Part shown: piece by piece, positions 17,354-28,100 of the stretch | How the letters are laid out: each line of letters begins with the position of its first letter | Numbering within the stretch: the stretch's first letter is position 1 | Origin: Pycnococcus provasolii | Lineage: Eukaryota > Chlorophyta > Pseudoscourfieldiophyceae > Pseudoscourfieldiales | DNA: 64,000 nt | Direction of reading: 5' to 3' | NCBI GenBank assembly: GCA_049487715.1 | Contig: CP150570.1 | Span: 186,001-250,000, forward strand | Translations under genes and position numbers: made by a program | Notes under the pieces: generated by a model | Database searches by the model: none | What the model saw: the letters and a program-made list of their open reading frames with translations, nothing else | Told to the model about the DNA's origin: nothing

Positions 17354-18320
17354 AAGGTTATGAGCTGAAGGGACAGGGTCGATGGAGAGCTGATGAAGTA
17401 CCAACTTCTTCTTCTTCGAGCGTGCAGGGAACCGTGGCAACTCCCCGTGGGCCTCGAGCAGTATTGCGTCTGTTCAGGGACGTTGCACAGGGTGAGGTGG
17501 TGAGCGGTAGAAGATACGCCAGCCCAGCTCAAGATCACACGCCCGGGCCAACCTTGTTCAGTTCACTGTGGACTTAATTTCCCGACCAAATCACAATCCC
17601 ATCCCATCCCGTGATTGGTGATTTACGATTTGGAACACAAGAGCAAGTTTGCACCATGTCGTCACGACGTGGCGTCTTTGAAGTGACTAAAATGCTCAAG
17701 TCTTCTGTAACAGGTAGAGACAAAGGTAGGGCACACATTCCCAAAGGTTAGGGCTGGGTTTATTATAACCGTGTCACGGCTACCGTCGCGTCGGATCGCC
17801 AGCGAGTGATCAGTTTTCAACACCCAAGGCTGCCACCTCCTCCTCGCTCGTGATGAGCTTCTGCCAAGAGTCCTTGCCCGTCTTCTCAAGCTCCTCGATG
17901 TGGACCTTGCAACTGTAAATCTCGACGCATTTAAAACAATAACTTCGGATATCGTTAAAACATTTAGATTTTATTCTAACTATTTGCATTGACTGCTTTC
18001 TTTAACAATAACTTACAATAACTTTGAACTTGGTTGCTTACAAAACAAATATTTTATTGTTACAAGTACTGTTGTACTTGGTTGCTTGCACCCATCCCAC
18101 ACTCCCAGTGGTCTTTTTCCTCTTCGGCCTCCGAAAGTACGTCGCATCACCCTTGAGTGATATCTTTTATTAAGCTTTTAGGCATGCCAGGGGATGCGCG
18201 GCGTCAACGTCAACATCAACGACCACAGCTGTGCTGCCAGTCAAGGCAACGAGGCTTGACTTTGACAATGATGATGATGAGCCAAGGAACTTGATAAGTC
18301 AGGCGCCTAAACCTTCAAGG
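17354..18320. repeat. ~970-bp duplicated flank (copy 3), matching 13041-14007
   Basis: Nearly identical to the flank of copy 2. It presumably contains the promoter and 5' UTR of copy 3 in its first few hundred bases and fragments of unrelated genes further upstream. Confidence 0.8.
17810..17989 (-). CDS. 59-codon frame or terminal exon, unknown product (flank copy 3)
   Basis: Duplicate of 13493-13672 with the same ATG, the same stop, and the same TTTACAG preceding the GC-richer half. That both copies keep the frame is expected from a recent duplication and is not independent evidence of function. Confidence 0.35.
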   Translation of the reverse strand: MQIVRIKSKCFNDIRSYCFKCVEIYSCKVHIEELEKTGKDSWQKLITSEEEVAALGVEN

Positions 18321-18424
18321 TCCTCCTCGCCCGTCTTTCGAGCAGTCTCGCTCGCATGGCTTGCAGAGTTTGCCAAGAAACATGAGGGAACGACGCAGAG
18401 CTGGGAGGTTAACAAAGAGTTTAT
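18182..18424 (+). pseudogene. exon-like segment of an unrecognised gene
   Basis: A pyrimidine-containing stretch ending TTTTAG precedes 18181 and ATG|GTAATAG follows 18424, as acceptor and donor would. The open frame between encodes an Asp-rich segment (LDFDNDDDEPRNL) and then FRAVSLAWLAEFAKKHEG and SWEVNKEF, which look like genuine coding sequence. No flanking exons are visible, and the minus-strand PKS begins 60 bp further on, so this is probably a stranded exon. Family not recognised. Confidence 0.35.
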
Positions 18425-18484
18425 GGTAATAGTTGTTGTTCTAACAATTACAAACAAAACAACAAACACAACAACTAAAACTTT

Positions 18485-19110
18485 TTAGAGCTCGTTCAAT
18501 CTCTCCCTGAGCTCCTCCACACCATTTACGCTCACGCAACTCCGCCTGCTTCCACCAAGTCCATCATATTTCAGCCTGAGCGCTTCACAGAAAGCCATGC
18601 GCTTCAACCCACGATCGACAGAAGCTCGCCATTTCTTGTCACTCACAGAACTTGGCTTCAACATGTAGATCACATCAAGCTGCGCATCTGCATCGAGGTT
18701 TCTCATGTCTGCCCTGATCTGCTCATGATGATCCTCCTCATCATCAATCATCAGACTCCTGAGCAGCACGTCCACATCCTCCTCCACCAGCTCCTCCTCC
18801 AGGCAAAGCACCCTACTTCCCCCCAGATTTCTCGCCATTTCCACAGCCAAAGCGCTTCCAAAGCGTCCCTTGCCTATCACTACGCAATCACTCGCCACCT
18901 CCTCAGGGCATGCCGTGCTCATCACCGCAGCTGCATACAGCCTTGCCAAGTCCTCCAAATCATGCAAGCCCAGCCCAGCAGGTGTCAGTCGCAACCCGTA
19001 GGCTGGCCTTTGCTCATCCACCACTCCTCTCAAATCAGCATTCACCTCACCGAGCACGTCGTGAACAATCACCACGGGGTAGCCGCGCACACCTCGATTG
19101 AGCCGAATAA
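18485..19110 (-). other. PKS thioesterase-like domain, nucleophile lost
   Basis: An alpha/beta-hydrolase TE fold is suggested by PVVIVHDVLGEV, RPAYGLRLTPAGL, LEDLARLYAAAV and the elbow VVIGKGRFGSALAVEMA. Aligned with GWSFGG elbows, the nucleophilic Ser is Arg15046 (codon 18863-18865), and no His is found near the C-terminus. It is probably not a hydrolase. Confidence 0.65.
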
Positions 19111-22100
19111 TCTCCGGTGCACAGCCTGGTCGCATCGTCGGCTCCTTGAACAGAGCTGGTTCATAGCCCAGCTCTCGACCCACGTGCATGGCAAACGTGC
19201 TCAGCGGTGCCAATGCCGGCGCATGCACCCACGCATTGGCCATGCTAGCATCAATCGAACGTCTCTCGAGCACGCGTGGATCCATCGCAGCCATGCCAGA
19301 TCGACCTTCGACACCTTGACGGCCTTCTCTCGTCGCCACGTTCTCGGCACTGTACGGATCCAAGCACGCGTCGTCGAACGGAAGCCTTAGCACGTGCCAG
19401 AGCACTCTCGTGAGTTCCTCCCTGGGATCTCTCAGAAAGTCTTCGTACGCCATCCTCGTCCATCGCACGGGGCTCACCTCGTTGGTCAAGAAGTCTTGGA
19501 TGTTCGCGTTCGCCGTTGCGTACAGACGATCAGACTCGTCCCACAGCACGGGATCCAGGCGCTGCAGCTGCTGACGTGCAATTTCCGTCGCCGCCGCAGA
19601 CTCCCCCTCCTCCATCTCCTCCTCCTTCTCCATCTCCTCCTCCTTCTCCTTCTCCTCACCATCATCACCACCACCACCAAAGGCGGCGAAATCATCCTCC
19701 TCACTTCGAATCCTTGCCACAACCTCCTCCACCTCCAGTGCTCGCCTCCTCCTCCTCGCATTGCTGCTGACCATCTGCTTCACAATCCACTCGCGATTCA
19801 AGCTCTCCTTCACCATGCTTGCAATCGTCGCGTACGGATGCCGATGCAAGAACACGTACCTTGCATTCTTGAAGATGGTCTCAGCGCGACGCAGCGTGTC
19901 GATGCTCCAAGCGTACGGCGGCGTCTTGTCCACGAGAATACGATCCGCGCACCACTCCTGCAGTACGTAGTAAACGTCTCTCGTGTCCAGCGCATCGCGC
20001 TCCATCTCACCCACAATCACGTTCGCCTGCTCGTACGTGCATCCGCGAATCTCCGAGATGGCATTCACCAATCCCTGACTTACAGGAAGCGTCGCGTCGA
20101 CATCCTTCAGTTTCTCCTTGCGCTCCGCCATGTCGTGGTACTGCAGCAGATACAGCTCCTGTGGGGCCCACAGCTTCTCGTGGCGATTCAGCGACAACTG
20201 CACCAAGCTGCTTCCGCTGCGTGGTCCAGCCAGCAAGAATAGAACGGGCCTTGGATTTCTCCTCCTCCTCACGCCACGAGGAATCGCGGCGGCAGCAGTA
20301 GAAGTAGTAGCAGCATGAGGATGTTCACCTCCACCACCATCACCACCACCACCACCACCAAGCATCTGCGCGCTCACGTGCAAGCCCAAGTACATTTTCA
20401 GAGCGCCTCTTACGATGCCAATGCCACCGTCCTCCATGCCCATCATCTTCGCCATGCCAAAGTTCACCACAGCCTCCGCAACCTTTGACACCGTCTTGCG
20501 GTCAAATACGAGCGTTTCGGGAAGATCCGCCAATCCCGTGCGCTCTCGCAAATCTGCCACAAGCAATCGCGCGGCATCATCCGTCAGCTTGTCGTTGCAT
20601 GCGTTCGATTCCGAATCAAACAGATCGGCGCCACGGCGAACAATCACCGGTCTTCTTCTCGTGTTTTCATCGGATGGATTCATCATCATCATCATCGAGT
20701 TGGCATCCTCGGGCACGTCGTCGACGTCCAGCACATCCTCCTCCTCCTCCTCCTCCTCCTTGGGATGCACCACCTCGTTCGTGTTCACGTCAAACCTCAG
20801 CGCGCCGCCGCCACCCGTGAGCGAGCTCTGGTGCTTGTCCAAGCTCTCGTACACGATGCGCTCCACCAATGCCAAAGTGGTGTTGAGCATGCCCTGCGCC
20901 GCCACCGCCTGCTCATCCTCCGGGGTACCCCACCAAGGCTCGCTGCGCTCGGCAGGATACACGAAGCGTGCTCGCACCGCGGGAGTGCGGCGATCGTACG
21001 CGCACAGCACGGTGTGCGCCATCGCGCCGCCGTAGCCAAAACTACTCACACCTGCGTTGTTACCGTAAGCATCGTTCATCCTGCTGCTCGGCGACGGGCC
21101 AGCCTCTCTGGGAAACGTAAACGGGCACGTGCCGAACTCAATCAGCGGGTTAAGCTTCCTCTGGTGCACAATAGGCGGGATGTGGTTGTACATGACATTG
21201 CTCAGCGCCTTGGATAGGCTCGCGAGGCCGCTGGCGCCGTCGAGGTGGCCTATGTTGGCGTGCACACTGCCAAACACGAGGCAGTTGTCCTCCTCCCTTC
21301 GGCCCTCGAACAGGCTGCGGTACGCTCCCACCTCCACCGCGTCGCCGTGCGGCTCACCCAGCCCGCTCGCCTCCATGTAGCGAAGGTCGCCGTGCTTCAT
21401 GCCCGCATTCTCCAGGGCGACGTTCACCTTGTGAATGATAGCCGGACCGCGCATCGCTCGCAGGCTCGCGCCGCCACCCTTGTGCGTTGCGGCCGATGCC
21501 ACGATCAAAGCCTTCGTCTCGTCGCTGTCCACATCCTCGACGCGGCGACCGGTCGTCAGCCGCCAGCCTCGAAGTGCAATCGCGACGGAACCCTCGCCAC
21601 GGCAGAAGCCGTCGGCGGAAGCGTCGAAGGTCTTGCACCTACCGTCCAGCGGGAACATGGAGCGGTTGCTGTGCAGCTCCATGAGCTGGGGGTGCATGAT
21701 GACGTTCACGCCCGCAGCGTTGCTGTACCCGCGAACTTCCGCGCTAGCAGTCGCCGCCAAGCTGTCTCCGCCGTCGACGTCGCGCGCGCGCGCGTCGCAC
21801 CACGCCATGTGCGTCGCGACGAGCGCGGACGAGCTCGCCGTGTCGAGCGCTATGCTCGGCCCGAGCAGACCAATCGAGTGCGACACCCTGTTGGCGGCAA
21901 AGGCGTACGTCACGTACGCGATCCTCTCGGCAATCTTCAGAACCGCCGCACGACCTCCGCCGCCTAAGAACGCGCCCGCGGCGCGGTCGCGCAGCAGGGT
22001 GTCGTAGTCGTTGTTGCATATGCCCACGAACACCGCGCCGTCGGAGTTCGTGAGGCTCCTCTTGCGCAGCCCGGCGTCGTGGTAAGCCTCGAAGTTCACA

Positions 22101-25100
22101 TTAAGAAGGCACCGCTGCTGCGGGTCAATCTCGCGCGCCTCGGCAAGAGGCACGGAGAAGAACTTGGCGTCGAAGCGCTCCACGCCAGCCACAAAGCTTC
22201 CGTGTCGCGCGTACTTCTCGCTGTGCACGTCGCGGCGCCGCCGCACGGGGCCATCTTCCGGCTGACAGAGGTCGACGTCGAAGCGCTCTTTCGGAACAAT
22301 CTGTATGCCGTCGAATCCAGCCTGGATGCCCTCGTGGAAGGGCAAGATGCTATGCGCTTCCGTGGGCAAACGCACGCCAATTCCAACCAGGCACGCCGTC
22401 ACACGCGTCGGCGCGCCCGCAGCCAGCAAGCTCATCGTCGACGTGATGCCGCCGCTGCCGCGGCCGCCGGCGCCTCCGTCCGCCGCGCTGCTGCTGGCTG
22501 CCACGACGCTGCTGCTAGCAGCTGCGTCGACACGGTCAACCTCGCCACTCACGAACAGCGCCATCAAACTAGCACTGGGATAGTCGAACGCCACGGTTGC
22601 CGGCAGTGCCACGCCAACCTGCTGAGCGACGTTCTGGCTCAATTCTGTCATGCCAATCGAGTCCAGCCCGGCGTCCATCAAGGCATCCTCCGCTCCCACG
22701 TCGTCGCCAAGCACAGACTGCACGGCGCCGAGAATCTTCGTCTCGAGACTATCGACGCGCTCGTCGCGTTGCATGTTCCCGTAGAGGTTGTGCAAGGCAA
22801 GTGCAAGGTCGTCCGCGCTTGTCGTCGCTTGCTGCAGAACAGGGGAGGACGAGGAGTCGTGCAACCTCGCGTCGTCGCCTCCCGGCGCCGCCGACGACCG
22901 CGTCGATGATGCAGCAGCCTCGACGACATCACGGAAGAATGTCGGCACGGTACCACCAGCCGTACCCGCACGCTTCAAAATGGCGGAAAACTTGTGCCAC
23001 TGCACCTTGGTAATCGCCACCGTGGCGGCAACTACATCAGCGGATGGTGGGCGAGCACTCGCTTCGGTGGGACTGCACGAGAGCGCACGTGCTAGCGCGC
23101 GCAATCCCTCCGCCGCATGGATTGCGTGTAGACCAAGCTGCTCGAGGCGCGAGACGACACCAGGATCCTGCGATGCCATACCGCTGCCTGCCCATGCACC
23201 CCACTGCACGCTCACGACGCGCCCACTCGCGCCCGTGCTCTGACGCTTGCATGCCGCGTAATCGAGAGCCGCGTTCGCCGCGGCGTAATTAACCTGGCCC
23301 GCATTGCCGAACAGAGCGGCGACAGACGAGAACAAAGCATACGCTCGAATGGGAGTCTTCGCAGTGAGAGTGTCAATTCGTGTGCACGAATCAACCTTGG
23401 GAGCAAACGCCGCACGGACGCGAACAACCGACTGATTGCGCAGATTTGCATCACGAAGCACACCGCCGGCATGCACCACACCAGGCTGGGCGCCACGCGA
23501 GCCAGACCGGGCGAGTTGGTCAAAGTGCCACGTTGCATCACGGCTGGACGCCACGTCGCAGCGAACCGTGGAAACCATCGTCGGCGTTGATGACGACACC
23601 GAAGCGTCTGCCGAGATCCTGCCCGTACGCCCGAGCACGGCAACGTTGGCTCCATGCGCCAAGCCGACCCAGCGAGCGACGAGCTGTCCGAGCATGCCCG
23701 TCCCGCCTGTGATGTGCCACAGTCTGATACTGGTGGCTATCAGGGCCTGCTCAGCGCCTGTGGTAAGCGAAGACTGTTGACGTCGTCGTAGCCTCGGAAG
23801 GAGCGTTGGTGCGACGATAGCTCCACCCCAGCACGCCATGCCAAAAGCACCGTCACCGTCTTCATGCTGCTTTGTGTCGTCGTACTGCTGCTCAGTCTTA
23901 GTCGTTGACGCCGTGTAGCGCCCTGAATCCAAGCCGTCAGCCGTGGACGAAATCTCATATGCAGCGGCTCGCAGGGCTCCCCACACAGTCGCACCGCTCA
24001 CGGCTGAAGCATCGCCGTCTGAAGACACGGCAAAAGCTGGACACGAACCAACTAACCATGCGTTCGCCTGACTTGCGCTTCCAGCCGTGAAGATTCGAAT
24101 AGCTTGCGTTGACCGTGACAGTGTCGCTAGTACCGAGATTGCGGCGCAAGCGCTCGCCGCATTCGGATTGTCGCTAAGGCCGTACACTGTTGATCGACGA
24201 TGCCCGTGCGAAGCTCGCAGAAGCAACCTAATCGGTGGTACGACACCTTCCCATTCGTGCGTCGAAGCCGTGGCCGGTCCACTGCGCACCGCCGCAAGAG
24301 AGTCGCACGCATGCCAGACCGTGTCGTAGAGAAGGAGATTTCCATCATGGAGATCGTTGGACATTTGCTCAGCCTGTCGAATGGCTGATGCGTCGTACTT
24401 GCTCATCGAAACAGATCGCATCGAGGTGACGTGCACAATGCGTGGCTGCGCACTTCGCGACTCGATCGACCCGCACGAAATCTCTCCATCGAACACACAT
24501 GCAGTTGCTGACTCCTTCTGGCATTTCGCCAGCCAGGGGTGATCGGTTGTGAAACTACACTCATCAGCTGGACCAATGATTGTTTGATACATGTCCACGG
24601 ATGTCGGGATCGAGGCATGACCAAGGGCCGTTGACGAGATCAGTGCATGCACGCTCGAGGTGGAAATCACAACTCCACGTTGCCAGTCAAGGCCAAAGTT
24701 CGATCCAAGCGTCTTGTGTGAACCAAACGTAGACGTACGATGTGAATCCTGATCTCCAAGCTTATGTGACGTCAGCGGGCTGAAGCAGGAACCTAGATCA
24801 AAGCCACAGCTTCTAAGATCAGACGCAACTCGTGATGTCGCCACGGGTATCACCATTGCCGCTCGCACGGATGTACATTGGTCCATCCAAGGCACGATCG
24901 CCGCGTCGCGCGAAAGGCTGCGATGCTGCGCGTAGCTGCCGCGGATGTGAGTCATGTGCGCCGAGGATGAGATGCTCACCGCGCTGTTGGCGCACGAAAC
25001 GCTGCACGCGATCACCACGGACCTAAACGAGGCGTCCGACGGATCGGGAAGCGCGAGCGGCATCGGGATGCTCACGCCCGTGAGCGCGCACGGCGCCCCG

Positions 25101-28100
25101 CCGCGCAGCATCGCGCCGAAGGCTGCCGCCGTCTCGAAGAAGCCCGCGCCGGGGAACAGCGCCTGGCCTTGCACGCGGTGATCCCAGAGATAAGCGTGCA
25201 TGTTGCGCCTCAGCGCGACCGCACCCTCCGCCGTGCCGTGAGCGGGCGCCGAAGCGCGACCAACGAGATGGTGCGGCTTCAGCACGATCCACAGCGACTC
25301 CGTGCGCCATACGTAGCTCGACGAGTCGGCGGCGACGACGCGCGACGTCGTCGTCGAACTGGACACCTGCTCGCCGATGACGTGCGCGTTGGTGCCTTGG
25401 AACGCGAACGAGCTCACGCCTGAGGCCACGCGCGTCGCGGAATCGCGCGCGAGCTGCGTCGCGGATTTCATGAAGGCGTACGCGGGCGTAGTGAGTACGC
25501 CGATCATGTGCGGGTTGACGGATGTCAGATGCATCACCGGAGCGACCGACGTCGTGCGCAGGTCATGCACCACCTGAAGCAAGCCGACTGCGCCCGCGCC
25601 TGGCTCCGTGTGGCCGACGGCGGACTTCGCCGCCGACATGACGAGCGGCGATACGCGGCCCTTCGCCTGCACAAGCACGGCGAAAGAGCCGCCCACCTCG
25701 ATCGGGTCGCCGAGCGGCGTACCGGTGCCGTGCATCTGCAGGTTGTGCACGCCGCTTGCCGGCATCGATGCCGACTGCAGCGCGATACGGATCGCGCGCT
25801 GCTGCGACGGGCCGTTCGGCGCGGTGAGTGCGCTCGAGCGCCCATCCTGGTTGACGGACGAGCCGGCAACGTGCACGATGCTATCGTCGTGAGGCATCGT
25901 CGCGTCGTGTACTGTCGACATCTGCGTACGAAGCACGCCGCACGACTCTCCGCGAACGTACCCGCTCGCCTTGGCGTCGAGCGTCTTGCACCGCCCGTCC
26001 GAGGCGAGCATGCCAGCACGATTGAACGTCTCAGCATTGCCAGGTGTAAGCGTGAGGTTGACGCCGCACACGAGCGCGTCAGTCGACTGACCAGCAGCCA
26101 TCGTCGTGCGCGCGATGTGCGCGACGACGAGCGACGACGAGCACGCGGTATCGACGCTCACAGACGAGCCTTGCATGCCAAACGTGTACGACAGCCGACC
26201 GCATGCGACACTGAGCGCACTTCCCGTGGACATATATGCGGTGATTTGCTCGCTGTAGCGCGCAGCAATCTGCCCGTACTCTGCGGCCGATATGCCGACA
26301 GCAACCGTCGCGTCGCTGCTACGCAGGTCCGATGCGCCGCCGACCCCGCCGGCGGTGACCTCCCACGCGCGCAGAAGAAGCACGCGCTGCTGTCCGTCCA
26401 TCTGCGAACACTCCGTCGTCGTGAGCCCGAACAGCTGGATGTCGAACTGGTCCGCGTTGCGCAGATAGCTGCCGAACCGCGGCTTGAGCTCGAGGTCGCT
26501 CTCTGGACCTGCCTCGACGTCCCATCTCTCGTGCGGTACTTCGGTGATGGCGTCGACGAAGCCGCTCGACTGGAACAAGCTCGGAAGCAGGCTAGACACC
26601 GCAAGCACAGACATGCGACAAACGCCGTCTGACGAAGCTGCCGCCGATGTCGCGAGGCCTCCTGCCGTCGCGGCATCGATCTCCTCTGCATCGTCGATGC
26701 TCGTGTAGAAGGCGCCATCGATGTAGTCGACCATCGCTGTCACGGACGGATAGTCGAACACCAGCGTGCCCGGCAGCTCGATGCCTACGGTCGTGTCGAT
26801 CGCGTTCTTCAGCTCCACGGCGCCGAGCGAGTCGAGACCCGCCTCCATGAGTGGATCATTCGCCTGCGCGTCCGGACCGACCACGCCGCGCACCACTTCC
26901 ATCAGCTCGCGCTCGAGCTGCTGCTTGCGCTCTTCGGCGCCGAGGTGCACATGCTTGAGACCCGCCGCCTGCATCTTGGCGGCATCGCCGAGAGTGCCGG
27001 ACGCGCCGACCGCCTCGAGCAGGTACTCGAACTCAGACACGAAAGCGGGGACCGCAGGCATCTGCGCGAGGAACCGTGACCAGTCGAACGGGTTCGCTGT
27101 CACGACTGCATGACCACTAAGCTGCTTCAGCATGTGATGCAGCGCGCTCAGACCGTGATCCTCGTCCAGCGAGCCCATGCCCATGCGCTCGAGTCGAAGT
27201 GCCGTAGAGCGATCCTGCGATGCCATGCCGCCGCCGCTCCACGCGCCCCACTGGGCGCTCGTCGAAGCCACGCCGCTCGTCAGGCTGTGATGCGCGAAGC
27301 TGTCGAGCGCGGCATTCGCAGAGACGTAGTTCGCCTGCCCGCCGTTACCGAGCAGCGACGCGATTGACGAAAACAACACCGACGTGTCTACCGCGTGAGC
27401 CGCCAGCGACGCGCGCAGGTGCGCTGCGCCGCACACCTTCGGCGCGTGCACGGCCATTGTGCGTGACGCGGACTGGTTCAGCAGCATCGCATCGCGTAGC
27501 ACGCCGCCGGCGTGCAGCACGCCCGTGGTGGGCGGATGCGTGCTCGCGCACACGACCCACCGCGCCTCAGACGCCTGCGAGACGTCGCAGCGCGCGAGCT
27601 GCACCATGCACCGTCCCGCCGACGCCGCCGTCGCCGTCGCGTCTCGCGCGCGTCCGCTGCGGCTGACGAGCCACTCGTGCGCCGCGCCGTACTCGCGCAG
27701 CCAACCCGCCATCATCAGGCCGAGCATGCCGAGTCCGCCCGTCACGAGCCATGAGCCGTCGACACGGACTTGCGCGACAGATGGCACCTGCACCACCACC
27801 TTGCCGACGTGCTGCGCGCGCGCCATCACGACGAACGCCTGTCTCGTGCGTCCGACCGTGTGAGACATCGAAGGCAGCGCACGCACGACGCCGCCACTCA
27901 GCGTCGACACGAGCGCGTCGAATGCCGCGCCGAGTACCGGCGGAGGCAGGAAGTCAACAGCCACCAGATGGAAGCTCACGTCACAGCGCTCGGCATGCAC
28001 GCCGCGCGCCGTCCAGATGTCGCGCTTGCCGATCTCCACGAAGCCGCCGCACGCGCCGAGCGCGCTCAGAGATGCCGCGACCATGCCCGTCGATGTCAGC

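Noticed and set aside
26101-26160. GACGAGCGACGACGAGC runs as possible tandem repeats
   Set aside because: They encode the Ser-rich DTACSSSL active-site segment of each KS and are explained by coding.
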